Shown here: positions 11,810 to 24,065 of the stretch, one piece after another
Position numbering within the stretch: the stretch's first letter is position 1
Layout: every line of letters starts with the position of its first letter
From: Lingula anatina
Lineage: Eukaryota; Brachiopoda; Lingulata; Lingulida; Lingulidae
Reading direction: 5' to 3'
NCBI RefSeq assembly: GCF_001039355.2
Contig: NW_019775608.1
Coordinates: 202,645-266,644, forward strand
Length of the DNA: 64,000 nucleotides
Notes under the pieces: model-generated
What the model was told of the DNA's origin: nothing
Database searches by the model: none
What the model saw: the letters and a program-made list of their open reading frames with translations, nothing else
Position numbers and translations under genes: made by a program

Positions 11810-12960
11810 TTAATCTGACCACCTTAAAAATCTAAATCAAACTAAAAAGGTCACCCTTAGCAGATCCGTAGAAAGGAAGACTTAAGAAAGCAGACATGAT
11901 GCTTTTCCCAGGCGCTCGTATAAATTTCCCGTCTCATATATACATGTATATATTGCTCACAAGAAACATTTGAAAACTTGCGGTATTTGGAAGACAAAAC
12001 AGTAGGCCTACAATATAGACACGGGAGTGCAGAGTATTGGTTCTCCAGGAAATTGATCAGCATACCACGACCAGCAGACCACCAGCAATGTGCCAAAAAA
12101 AGAAATACAGCGCAAGACTAAACCCTAGAACACATTAGCCACGAACGCCGTACTATAAAATCGTATACGATTTTTTCTTGAGATTTTAATGACATCGTAA
12201 GTGGCTACGGCGATTTGTAAGCGTATGGTCAGGATGGTCAGAATGAGGAAACGCACAACCAATATTGAAAACCGGTTGCAGGGTAGTAGCGATCGATCGG
12301 CCACTGATAATCACAAGTTCGCACAGATGATGTATGTTGCAAAATTATGACAGTAGCAGGCTCCACATCAATTCCAGTCTAAGAAGACAATAAAAGCGTT
12401 GTAGACAACTTTCAGTGAAATGGTACCTTCACAAAGAGCAGGAAACGTGTTGGCTGCTGCAATATTTCAAAGTTGGGTCTGTACTTAATCACGCATTCTG
12501 CTCATTTTACAATATATATCAAATTCGATTTGTAACAAGCACTGTGATAATAACAATTATAAATTTGGATATGTTTTGGTACTTGTTAATCTTCCAGTAT
12601 CCCTTGACATTGTTTTGCTTCAATACTTGGTCTCTTTGAGTTTGCAAGGCCTGTGCATTTACGGTCACACTGAACAAAAACATCTTTGCTACTTGCAACT
12701 GCCACCGGTTGCACAAAGTGGTTGGCGAGCTGTTGCTTCAACTCGCAAAATGGTTTCCTAACGAACGCTTAGTAAGTGTCTAGTTTCGGTGCATTAACGA
12801 AAACCTACGGGCGACCGAAAAAACACATTTGTAACATCGAACCGGTTGCTGACAGGACGCCGATTGATTTGCAACTGCTATGCAACTGAATATGCGGTTT
12901 TCCCTCTGAGCGCATTCAGAACAGATGATCCGAGGACTAGCTCATCCACACACTAAGCAA
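11810..12960. other. Non-coding stretch
   Basis: No supported gene. A short perfect palindrome around aaatcgtatacgattt lies near 12158-12175. Confidence 0.35.
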
Positions 12961-12966
12961 GCCGCT

Positions 12967-13082
12967 TAATCCACTGATGATCTCCCCGCATCCACACGCG
13001 CCATTAAACGGATTAAATCTCGGCTTCGTATGCAGGGGCGGCACGTGTGGAGACGGGGGGACCATCATGAGATTAATCAGCA
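12967..13082. repeat. Foldback sequence
   Basis: Imperfect inverted repeat. The left arm contains gcttaatcc, tgatgatctccccgc and atccacacgcgcc. The right arm contains its complement (cgtgtggagacgggg, gaccatcatgagattaat). The arms are about 40 bp with a short loop. It lies directly before MITE H2. Confidence 0.6.
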
Positions 13083-13092
13083 ATGCTTTTGA

Positions 13093-13268
13093 GGCCCCAT
13101 TCAGAATAGGAGACTAAAAAGTCCGAGGGTCAAATATGGCCGACCCACTTGAATACTTCCCCACGGGATACCTATTCAGTGTCTATTAGCGGATTAAACG
13201 GCAAGCTTTGTAGTGGGTCGCCATATTTGACCCTCGGACTAGTTAGTCCTCTATTCTGAATGGGGCCC
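13093..13268. mobile_element. Foldback MITE family H2, copy 1
   Basis: About 176 bp with long inverted arms. The left arm is ccccattcagaatagg, then agtccgagggtcaaatatgg; the right arm is its mirror (ccatatttgaccctcggact, cctattctgaatgggg form). It is flanked by TGA on the left and TAA on the right, consistent with a mutated 3-bp TTA/TAA duplication. A second copy is at 63481-63655. Confidence 0.82.
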
Positions 13269-13516
13269 TAAGTGGTTGGCTATATTTCAAATTTCAATTT
13301 CAAGATGGCCGACTCATCTGAGAGGATGCACAGAGCTCTCTAAAAGTTTTACTAAAATACCTATACCAGCTACTGATATGCAACTGAATCAGTGTGAATA
13401 TTGTTTTTAAAGTCCAAGGCATACCACTGGATGAAATATATAAGGCAAAGCTTATGTGAAAAGTCTTTAAATTCTGGAAAACACTTACAGTGAGCAAACA
13501 GACAGTCTCAACAAAG

Positions 13517-16500
13517 ATGGAGGACAACCACTACAATCACTACACTAAGCTAGGAGTGAAGCCTGATGCTACCGCTGAAGAGATAAAGGATGCATTCACC
13601 TCAAAGGCAAGTAACCTGAATGAGTTCAATGGAAATACTCAAATCTTACTTCAAGAATATAGTGAAGCTTATCACACACTAATTAATCCAAAATCCAGAC
13701 TAGTATATGACCAGGAAAATGGGATTGAATCAGACTATGACTATCAAAACGAGTACTATGGTCCTAACATCGTATCCACAGCCCACAATGCCCAATGTGC
13801 CATAGTAGGAATCAGTACTGTGCCCCTAGTGAAAAAGTGGTTTGAAGCTTGCAAATCATACCACAAGCAAGCCACGGAAGATGTTGTCAATTCAGGATCA
13901 GGCTCACAACTCAAATTTCCCTATATAGGCCCTATGGGATCTAAACTAGGACATGTTTCTCTAACTTTCTACAGTACAGCCAAATCCAAGAAAATACATA
14001 TCCAAGGAGCAGCCTATATGCTCTGGCTCGCAAATGACTATCCCAAAATTGCAATGCTCATATCAACACCCAAAAAGATCCAGCCAGCAGTGGCAGCCAG
14101 CCAGGCAGTAGTACAAACCGAAATCACAGAAATTACCAGTAAATCAGCAGAAGAATTTGACACAGCAATATTAGATAACAGTCAAACTGAGCTTAAAAAG
14201 CCAACAAAACCCCGCCATTCTTCAACACCCAAAGGATTCAAAACAAGCAAACTTTATTCTAGTCCCAGGAACATGAAATCGGAGAAAGAAATTTGCAAAA
14301 TACAAGAAACGCTTCAAACAATTGAAAACCAGTACTCAGTATTAATGCTTAAAACTGCAGATAAAGAGAGACAGGATACCAAGACTAGCAATGAAAAGTT
14401 ACAAGCCATAGAGGAGCAGCTTACTGGGCTAACTACAGTCAATGCAGTACAATACAAAGACTTGAAAGACACCCTGGCCCACTTAACAGCCCAATTAACA
14501 ACATTATCAGATCAAGTGGGGAAGCTTGGATGCCAGCTTACTACAAAACAAACAACAAGTGTGAATGAAGGGACCCAATGCGCCATTATTCCCACCATCT
14601 CTGCAACATCAGATACTGGAACTCAGTGTGACATACCTCCTCCCCAATCACCAACAACAAACTGTGGAGTACAATGCACCATAGATGTGACAGATAATTG
14701 CACCTCGCCACAAACACCTGCAGAGATGCCTCTCCCAAACAATGGTCCAGGTAGCAAGGAGTCACAGATATCAGAAACTACAGGTAACCTATTGCTGAAG
14801 CCCAACCCTCTACCTGTGTTAACCAACATCAAACTACCTGTGTTAACCAACATCAAACTAGATCACGTAGAGACCAGCAACATGACATGTTCACCTGTGC
14901 CCACGATACAGGTAGGAGAAGAGGGTCCACGTGCATCCTCTACTAACACCACACCCCCTAGTGGAGCTGCACAAAACAAATATTACCAACCCAAGGGTAA
15001 AGTAACTGAGAGTTTAGATGTACAACCTCAAATCACCACAACCTCCACAAACAGTGATGGCACTAGTATCCAACACCCCGTGAACAGGGAAAAAGGCACC
15101 GGACATATAAGATGGAATTCTAAGATCAACACAGGACCCCTTGATAATGCAATAGTATCTAGCTCAATTGGAAAGGGACTCAATGCTAACAAAATTTTCC
15201 CTGGGACCAATAGCCATTGTTTTGCTCTGAGCGGTGGACAAATATCAGATGCAAAGGCAGTAATCGAGGAGAGCAACTGGGGCACTCTCACCCAAAGATA
15301 TTGTCAATCATTGGAAAATGTTACCTACATCCAGAACACTGACATCACTTCATGGGCGTAACTAGGCATACGCACGGATGCACTGTGCGTACAATTTTTC
15401 GGCCAACCATGATATTATTTTATATAAATTTAGTGTATTTTTCACGGAATATATATCGAAAATCCTCTGCGAATTAGTTACCTGTATGTACAAATCCTCT
15501 GTATACGCACAATTGTTCCGACCCCCCCCCTCCCCCCCCCCCGGTCTTGCATACTTTTATTAAACTGAGGTAAACAATACCTGTTACCTTTACAAGTCCT
15601 ATCTAAATCGTCCATCTAACTGGAACATCCTTTACCTCTTAATTGGAGGGTTAAGTGGCCTTCAACTCTTCTGTTGTCATGAGAGTAACGAACGCACTAT
15701 CGCTGACGATATTTATCTCAGGTAAAATCTACCAGTGTGTTATTTTCAAAGAGCAGCTCCCGTACACCTGGGGGCACCAGATAAAATCTGGACACCAGGT
15801 TTAATAAGGAGCTACAGAAACAAAGGAAGAATTTTTCCTGCAAAGCTTCAAAGAATTTCACATGGACTTGATCCAGCTTAGCCCTCCAAACTAACAGGAT
15901 GGCATGGGCAATTTTCACAAACAAATAATTAAACTTAGATGTATCAGAGCTCTATTGTGTCATATAATTGGTTGTTTTTGGGAGCCATGCACCCGCATGA
16001 AAGCTGGATGAAACCGCATATAAGTTCAACTCAGAGGAGGATCCAGGATTATTCGAAGAGGGGAGAGGAGTCCGCTGATGCGAAGTTAGCCTCCTTTTAA
16101 ATGAATATACCGTTCTGGGTAAATAAAAATATTGAAACTTTATTAAATCGCGAGAATATTTTTGACTAAAATGATGATTTTATCATTAATGGAAATTAAG
16201 CTACGATGTGTGGTACATATGCTGTGATTACGCTGTCCTTCATCTGTTGCGTTAGTCTACATTTTGCTGTACATGCTGGGTATTTTAAAAATCTGTGCGT
16301 ACAATTTTTAAAGGTCTGGTTACGCCCCTGTCACTGACAAGCAGTGGTTGTTTAGCCATGATGGAATTCACCTGAACTTTAAAGGGACAATATTGCTTGC
16401 TCGCAACATCAAACAAGCTGCCAGACACAAACCTCGCGGTACCTTTCCTGTCCAGCATGTACACCAACATCGGCGTAACTATGACATTCATCAGCCACAA

Positions 16501-16587
16501 CCAGTGCCACAAAAGGATACCAATATTGGTAATGAACTTAAAATGCTGAGAGACTGCTTAATCAAACTAGAACATAAGCTAAGGTAA
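13517..16587 (+). pseudogene. LINE ORF1: J-like, SGNH-esterase-like protein, split by an insertion
   Basis: First ATG at 13517 (an upstream in-frame GTG exists). Residues ~6-65 resemble a DnaJ J-domain: NHYTKLGVKPDATAEEIKDA, then EYSEAYHTLINPKSRLVYD. The HPD tripeptide is absent. Residues ~95-175 form a separate domain ending KIHIQGAAYMLWLANDYP, a pattern I associate with invertebrate LINE ORF1s. A charged, partly coiled-coil linker follows, then three spaced GTQC/VQC motifs. The C terminus begins an SGNH-like fold (VSSSIGKGL, SGGQISDAK), but the GDS box is SSS and the GTND block is missing. The reading runs into a stop at 15359 inside an inserted element. It resumes after 16330 with SHDGIHLNFKGTILLARN, the esterase Asp-x-x-His block, and stops at 16585. 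Role in retrotransposition: probably RNP formation. Confidence 0.82.
15350..16330. mobile_element. hAT-like non-autonomous insertion inside LINE ORF1
   Basis: About 981 bp. The left end reads catgggcgtaactagg. The right end is the inverted match, gttacgcccctg preceded by ggtct. An internal pair, gtgcgtacaattttt, is repeated near each end. The ends (CAGGGGCGTAAC-like) resemble hAT terminal repeats. The sequence tcact occurs directly before (15345-15349) and after (16331-16335). Deleting one copy plus the element rejoins ORF1 in frame. hAT elements normally duplicate 8 bp, so the 5-bp repeat may be a decayed 8-bp duplication. It has no transposase and a poly-C stretch at 15524-15542. Confidence 0.78.
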
Positions 16588-17113
16588 TTCTTTTCCAAGG
16601 CTAGTTATTTGATCTCTCACAAGTAAAGAACTATAAATACCCAGTGGATGCCATATGTAAGTACCCATAGTCATTATAAGTATTTTTTACATTGAAAGAC
16701 TAATAGTCACAACCTATAAAATGAAAGAGTTTAGTTATTGAAAACATTCACACTATAGCTTTCTGTTCATATCCTAAATATACACAATGGTTAAGTTTAC
16801 CAATTACTTTCCCATTGAAACTAATATAAAGAAAGTGTCTGTAAAATCACTACATATAATCCTTAAGTCAGATAAGGATATATTGAATAATTAAGATTAA
16901 GCTGTTTTTTTTTTTAAATTATTGAAAGCTATAAGTGACCAACTGAAAGCTTTAAGTGAACAATGAAAGCTATTACTAGTAAGTGAATATCAACAAAACG
17001 AAAAAGAAGATCTCTGACTAATTTACTAGTATAGCACTGAATAAGTTAATTGAAGTAGTGTGGATAGGTCTTTTTGTATGTTTTTAAAGAGATATCAATA
17101 ATTACATAGAAAC

Positions 17114-20100
17114 ATGTTACGCATCGGTATGAGAAATATTAGAGGATTAGCAAAGAAACGTACTGATGAAAACTTTGTTGAGATGGTAGAAAATTTTGAT
17201 ATTTTCATATGTGTAGAAACTTTTAGTACCCTGAGATCAAAAATGGTCCTACCTAGTGGCTCACATGGCCACTTCTGCAAAATAAAAACAAAAAAGAAAA
17301 CAAAAGGTCGCCCATCTGGCGGTATAGTTATATATTACAGAAAACAATTTAGTGGTGCTCTTCATGTTATCTCTAGCAAAAGTGAAAATACCTTATGGAT
17401 AAGGCTACCAGGACAGTGTTTTGGTCTCCAAAGAGACTTATTTGTGTGCGCAGTTTATGTTAAGCCAAAGAATGGGAGATTTGATGAAGCAACCTTTGAC
17501 ATCCTTGAGGAAGAAATAGCTCAGCATCAGTCAAATGGCATGGGTGATTTTAATGCTCGAACTGGTACACTCCCAGATTATATCAAAAATGATAACACAC
17601 ACGGTATCCCAGTGCCTGGTAGCCACCCCACAGATATGCTCACTCCTGCTCGGAACAACTTAGACAGTATCATAAACTCCCAGGGAAGAACCCTTGTAGA
17701 ATTATGCATTAGCAGCAATTTGAGAATACTGAATGGAAGAGTGTTAGGAAATTCATTAGGGTACTACACATGTTACAATCAAAATGGCTGTAGTGCAGTG
17801 GATTATGCAGTTTTGAGTGATAAGTTAGTTGATAGTGTAAAGTATTTCACTGTTCACCCAATTGACTATATCTCAGATCACTGTCTTCTAGATCTTACAA
17901 TTGCAAGTAAGGGTTTCAAGGAGTCACCAAAAGTTATTCCCCTCTAAAAATACAAAGATCAGTACATCTGGGGCATCGACTCTGCAGATAAATTCCTCCG
18001 TGAACTGGAAAGTGAAAAAAACATAGAAGCCATATGTGAATTTCAAACTACCACCGTCCCAACTACTAAAGAGGGAGTAAATAAGGCATGTCAGTCTTTA
18101 ACTAAAATCCTAGATGACACAGCTAGTGCATCACTGCGTACAAAAAGAATGTCAAAGAAAAATGGTAATGAGAGAAAAAGGAATAAAAAGCAGCCCTGGT
18201 TTGACAATCAATGCATTGAAGTAAAAAGAAATATCAAACACCTCGGGAGACTACTCCACAAAAACCCGAATAATCACTTTATCTCTCACACTTATCATGA
18301 AGCTTGCAAAAAGTACAAGCAACTTTTGAAAAAGAAAAAACAAGAACATAAAGACAACCTCCTTGAAAAGCTTTTGAACATTGAAGAAAAGAATCCCAAA
18401 GAATTTTGGCAAATTATCAAAAAACTTAAGAAAGAAGAGGATCAGAACAACCTTATTGCCCCTGATGTATGGCACAATTACTTCCAACAACTGTGTGGTA
18501 TCCCGCCTCTAGGTGACAATGACATTGATGATGAATTGAAAAAATATGAAGATTGCCCTGGAAATCCCAAACTAGATGACCCTATAACCATTCTGGAGGT
18601 CCAAAAAGCACTCAGAAAGCTAAAAAATGGCAAAGCACCTGGGGCAGATAGCATAAGAAATGAAATGCTTAAGACTGGGCAACCGTACTTACAGGGTATC
18701 TGGTGCGATGACTAAAATCTTTAACCTGGTCTTAAACTCTGGTGAGATCCCTGATGCTTGGAATTTAGGCATAGTTTTACCACTCTTTAAGTCTGGTGAG
18801 TGTTTGGATCCCTCAAATTACAGGGGCCTTTGTATTACAAGCTGTTTGGGAAAGTTATTCAATTCCATTCTGGCAAATAGGCTAACTGACCTGATTGAAA
18901 AGGAAGGCAAACTTAGCGAAGAACAGGGTGGGTTCAGACCAAGTTACAGAACAACTGATCACATTTTCACTCTTAAATCAATTATTAACAGATATACTAG
19001 CCAAAATAGGAAGGTCTATGCATGTTTTATTGATTTTAAAAAGGCATTTGATTCAGTGTGGCACAAAGGTCTGCTTCTCAAATTACAGAAACTTGGAATA
19101 GGAGGAAAATTTTACAATGTGATTAAACAAATGTACAAAAATACTAAATTAGGAATCTCCACAGGCAACAGTTATACCAAACCCTTTTTTGCTAAAATTG
19201 GAATCCGCCAAGGTGATAATCTAAGTCCAACACTCTTCAATATATTTATAGACGACATAAAAGAATCCTTCCATACATGTAAAACCAAAGACAAGGTAGA
19301 TGGCATCAACCACATACTTTATGCCGATGACCTAGTCCTACTGTCGAGAACAAAGGACGGACTGCAAAATCTTCTGAACAAACTAGAACAGTACTGTCAA
19401 AAGTGGAAGTTACACATAAATACAAAGAAAACAAAAATAATGGTGTTTAGCAAGAAGGGTAAACTTGACCATCAAACAAAATTTCACATTAATGATGAAC
19501 CCATAGAAGAAGTAAAACAGTACCCCTATTTGGGAATAGTTTTCTCCAACACTGGCTCGTTAAAGGAAGCAATCGAAAATTTGAAGAAAAAGGCCCTAAA
19601 AGCCCTGTTTTCCCTTAAAGCAGCACTTGCCTCTCAAAACATTTCCAAACCACTTTTGTGCATGAACTTATTTAACAAACTTATCAAACCAATTTTGCTT
19701 TATGGTTGTGAGGTCTGGTCACAGGAGGTATTTAAACAGAATAACATGTCTCTGAAGAAGATTAATAAAATGCCATTCGAACAGGTACACTTAAAGTTTT
19801 GCAAATGGATTCTAGGTCTAAGAAAGCATGCTAGCAATACCATGTCTAGAGCTGAGCTCGGCAGGTACCCTATTTTTCCAACTATAGCCAAACTTGTCCA
19901 AAGATATAGTCTTAGACTGGAACAACTGCCAAATGATAGAATTGTAAAGCAAGTGTAGAATTGTAAAGCAAGTGTACAATCTTGAGCAAGATACAAAGGG
20001 AAACACATGGACAGAATCCATCCAATCTTTTCACAATTGTTGGGGTTTCTCCGAAGATAACAACCCACCAAAGAAATTACATCAAATAGAAAACCTAGTA

Positions 20101-20571
20101 GAAAAATTGAACATAAAAATCGAAAAACTCTTTTGGCAGGAATTAAATAGTTCGACCTCAAACAAATTAAGGACATACAAAACAATTAAAAAATCTTATG
20201 AATGTGAAAATTACATCAAAATGAGTGTCTCCCCCTTAGATATCAAAACACTAGCAAAAATTAGACTAAGTGACCACGACCTAGCAATAGAAAGGGGCCG
20301 ATACACAAACCCTAAAACTCCACTTGATGAGAGAAAATCTAAAGCTTGCAACTGTTTAGAGGATGAAACACATTTCCTCACAGAATGCACAAGATACACT
20401 GTTGAGAGGCAACGAATGCATGATGAACTACTGAAAATCAGTGTAGTGGGTCTAGATGACAGTGATCAGATATTGTCAATTCTCCTTAATCCACCCTGTC
20501 ATAAAAGTCTCAAAGTAATAGCAGAATTTGTAAAGACTGCTGTTAAAATACATAGTTCACCTGAGATCTAG
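17114..20571 (+). pseudogene. LINE ORF2: endonuclease and reverse transcriptase, three lesions
   Basis: The N-terminal part (17114-17947) is an apurinic-type endonuclease: RIGMRNIRGLAKK, a FICVET glutamate block, MGDFNART, and the C-terminal YISDHCLLDL with the SDH catalytic motif. An in-frame TAA at 17945-17947 interrupts it; the same frame then continues to 18715. A frameshift near 18690 moves to the frame of 18660-19958. That frame holds the reverse transcriptase: LPLFKSGECLDPSNYRGLCI, ACFIDFKKAFDSVWH, GIRQGDNLSPTLFNIF and LYADDLVLLS. A 19-bp tandem duplication (19938-19956, 19957-19975) causes the next stop. The C-terminal part (to 20571) ends with CNCLEDETHFLTEC, a Cys-His knuckle. The first two functions copy the LINE by target-primed reverse transcription. 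Confidence 0.93.
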
Positions 20572-20795
20572 TATATCACAGCCACTTATTGTCAACAATG
20601 CTGTGAATAGCTTAATTAATTAATATTATAGCATAATTTGCATTAACACATGTATAATTTAACATACTACATATGTAAACATATATAATTGTATATCCAT
20701 ATATATATTGTGTAAATATTGTAGTCTAGAGAGCCTGCAAATGTACTCACATCATTTAGTGCTCAATAAACTTATTACTTATTATTATTATTGGT

Positions 20796-21080
20796 GAAAG
20801 CGCACGACAACGGCGACGACAAACGCAGGTGACGGCTACAATTTATATATACAGACACACCTGTGTGACTGTCTGTACATAAAAATGGCCGGATCAAGCT
20901 GATGTTCGAACTTGACCTGCATTTTATGAATATTCATCAGTTCTGTAAGTTTGAAAACATAAGGTCAAATGGTTTTCCACTTTCGTTATAACATTGAAAG
21001 CCCACAGCGACGGGGACGACAGGCGCAGGTGACAGCTATGTGTACACACACGTGTGTCTGTACATAAAACACTATGAGAC
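20796..21080. repeat. Two related ~100-bp segments flanking the LINE 3' end
   Basis: Segments beginning tgaaagcgcacgac (20795) and ttgaaagcccacagcg (20994) share a cgacgacagg/aacgcaggtgac core and a tctgtacataaaa block about 80 bp later. The intervening 20885-20990 resembles the sequence leading into the satellite at 25980-26090. It is therefore interspersed repeat DNA. Confidence 0.55.
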
Positions 21081-21259
21081 AACAGCGGATCGTCTTAATT
21101 GTTATCGACGCTGATAGAGAAAACAGGATATCAAAGAGAAAGTGGGAGATAACAGATCCACTCTCCAGTAACTCACACTTGCTTCTCTCTTCCCTCCCCG
21201 TCCTACCCTGTACCGTGGTTAAATAGAACAACAGACATCCTAACTCGATTTCTCAATAC

Positions 21260-21430
21260 CTGGACAAATAAAACCCCGTGTTCTACCATTATCCATACTC
21301 AAGAAACGTATACCTTTCATGTAGTCTAAAATATCTGCCGTGCTTGGCCCTAATAGCCCAACTTCTTCCACTGAGGGAGTGGGTGTAGTTGCAGAGTTGC
21401 TGTCAGTGTCACCTAGACTGAGTAGGTAAT
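21260..21430 (-). CDS. Candidate internal exon, unassigned protein
   Basis: A 171-bp minus-strand open exon with acceptor cttcttcag and donor ccag/gtattg. It encodes a Ser/Thr-rich stretch (SLGDTDSNSATTPTPSVEE), then STADILDYMKGIRFLSMDNG and RTRGFICP. I do not recognise the family. It enters one base into a codon, so it does not join directly to the Kazal-like exon at 22062-22197, which ends in phase 0. Another exon would have to lie between them, or the two belong to different genes. Confidence 0.45.
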
Positions 21431-22061
21431 CTGAAGAAGAGACGCAAACGGTTATGCAAAGATATTGATCAAATTGATACATCCGACTTGTAACGTTTTG
21501 TCGGAAACATAATATCTTTTCAGACACATATCATCATGGTATCTTGTTGAAGACGAACTTGGCTGCTTAAAGACCTCAGTTTAATACGTAAAAAAACATC
21601 GATGTTTAAGGTAAATAAATTCAGGTGGCATATTCGTATTTAACATTAAGGTTAGGATAACAATAACAAGGAGACAAAGTATAAATACAATGCACAGTCT
21701 TGCACTGCAAGTGCTGCTTGCACAAATGAGGCATTAATTAAAATTTATAAATGGACTACATGCCCTACAGACAAACACTGGTATCAAATTGTTATAGTCT
21801 GAAAATCTGGAAGACAAGCTATTGAACAGAGTCAAGGTGCTCCAAACAGATGAAACCTAATAGCAAAGACATTTTCTTCGCTTAATAACTGATACTGGGT
21901 CATCATCCCCCTTTTATTCATTGTCAGTATTTCACTCAAGAAGGTAACTTGAGAGACACTACAAAATATTAGAGAGGAATGACTGTAATCTAAGCCATTT
22001 CTTTTTCTAAACTATCGCAGCAGAAAAGCAATTCAGCAAGAGAGCTGGTGAAACTCCTTAC

Positions 22062-22197
22062 CAAAATATCACCACTGTCAGTGTATTTAGAGACAGGATA
22101 AATACCGCATGGTTCGTTATCGAATATTATGTCAGCCGGCAAATGCGTACGTAATGTGTAACATTTCAATTGTGCCAGACGGCAGTGTGACCCATAA
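22062..22197 (-). CDS. Kazal-like exon
   Basis: The minus-strand exon has acceptor gcctgag and donor attttg/gtaagg. It reads YGSHCRLAQLKCYTLR, then HLPADIIFDNEPCG and a tail ending SGDIL. The spacing Tyr-Gly-x-x-Cys ... Cys ... Gly/Pro-Cys matches the second half of a Kazal serine-protease-inhibitor domain, in which TYGNxCxLxxxxC precedes the last cysteine. The first half (CxPVCGxD) would be on an upstream exon that I could not find. It could belong to a secreted inhibitor or a follistatin- or agrin-type protein. The exon at 24066-24180 is a plausible start of the same gene. Confidence 0.5.
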
Positions 22198-24065
22198 CTC
22201 AGGCAACGGTTATAACCAGTTAATAGTAAATAAAGATATGTCATTTTTGCTACTTGGGTTCACGTCACAAATGGCGCGATATCAGGTGATCGTATTTTGT
22301 GATCACCCATTTCAGAATAAAACCACAAGAAAATACGGTGCCCCAAGAAAGCACGGGGTAAGGACACACATAGAGCATGACCAAAAAACAAAAACATGCA
22401 CCAATGCTGCGTGGGTAAATTTCATCCAAACATCCAAGAAAGAATCTGAAAACAACCCAATTACTGTTGAGTGACACACCTAAATAGACCTGCGCTAAAA
22501 CAAGGCGGCAAAGCTGTACAGCAAAAAGCCGAAAATAACGATGCACAAAAGAGGCTAGGCCTACTGTCAATTCTGATACAATTATACAATCGCCGTTTCG
22601 TTTACCATTGTTCAGCATAGCTGGTCACTTGCAGACCAACTGACCCCTACATCTAATTCTCTGGCAGGACCCTATAGAGACTCCAAAGACAGCCCGGGAA
22701 ATCCAACTTACTGAATATTAAAACTCTTCTCTCTATATAGTTTACACTAGGCAAAGCGCATAAATTACAACTACATCAAAAGTGATTTCTGTAAGAAAAA
22801 ATATTAAAGCCAAGTAAAATACATTACTAGTCCTTCAACACTACTAAACCGAGGCTGATTATAACTAAAACGCGGAAAACAGTATATTTAATGTTAGATA
22901 GATATGCTGACCTCCTGAAATAAAAGAAAGACATTACCCCTGAATGTTAAAATTAAGGCTCTGTCACGTATCGTATGGGGCATGATACGGACAACATTCA
23001 GCGTATAAATTTATCAGCCTGTGTCCACCGTATTACAATGAAGTAGTCAGCATATGAGATTGTTTTTGAAGATGCTCAAAACATGTCACTTTCCTCCTGG
23101 TATGCGAATGTACACCAACGTTTGTTTGTATTCTCGAGACGTATAAGACGTGTTTACAAGTCTAACAAACCCCTTGCGCTTGTCTACGTATGAGCACTTT
23201 TTCTCATATGTGTGTGCTATACGCAAGGTGTCACAATGCCTTAATGAACACCAACCGAAGGCATTGGGCGCATGCTATGAAAACAGCTACCAGCTGTTCA
23301 AAAGAACACGCGGCCTTTTGATATATGTAGCTTCAAACCATTCCTCACATCAATACACGGTATTCAGACTTGATTGAACTAAGATACCCTCGCCCTTTCA
23401 CAATAGGAAAGTTGCTACAGGGACCACGTTACAATTTGGAGGGTGCATGAGCGATCCGAGTACACAATCGATAAGGTGTGTGCATATTTAGGCACTAGGG
23501 GTGGATGCCTCCTTACAGGTCAAAATAGTTCTCCTAACTGCGGGCAAAAATTTGGAATATATCCGCTGCATAATTTACCTCTGTACTAGTACAGTTATCC
23601 CCGTTTCTAGGGTAGCCATATGTCGCGCTACAGGGATTAAACTGAAAATTAGGTTATACAAGTTTCAGTTAATTGTGTCGAATTCAGTGTCAACATAGAG
23701 TACTACACTGCGTGGCAGTCCTGATCCCGGCGTCTACAGACATTGGACACTTTTTTTACCATGCTAAGTCTCGGTTTAAAGGAAATCCGACCCTAACTGT
23801 CCCTATTCATGTGTCCCTCCTGCCAGTGTAGCCAGATTGCATTGGACCTGATTTTTTTAATGCCTGAACTCAAAGCTAAGAAATACTAATAAAAAGCATA
23901 AGCAGTGGAGGTAGTTACAAGTACGTAGGACTTGTCAATCTACCCTCCACATTCCTATGTAGAGCCATGATCTCTACTCCTATCAAAACAAAGCGAGGAG
24001 TGACAGCAGAATCCTACATCATAAATGGAACATTTACGGGAATTCAAAATATGTTCTCTTCTTAC
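22198..24065 (-). other. Putative intron of the Kazal-type gene
   Basis: No additional exon with a cysteine pattern completing the Kazal domain was found. No transposon was recognised. Confidence 0.3.

Larger units (their letters stand above)
13280..20793 (+). mobile_element. CR1/L2-like non-LTR retrotransposon
   Basis: A near full-length LINE of about 7.5 kb with two ORFs. ORF1 (13517-16587, interrupted) carries an esterase-type C terminus. ORF2 (17114-20571, broken) carries endonuclease, reverse transcriptase and a C-terminal Cys-His motif. The 3' end has the polyadenylation-like aataaa (20764) and finishes in a short tta/att repeat at about 20776-20793. An esterase-like domain in ORF1 is known for the CR1/L2 group, which is why that group is proposed. 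The 5' edge is estimated to lie just after MITE H2. No long target duplication was seen. The damage is limited to a few lesions, so the insertion is fairly young. Confidence 0.88.
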
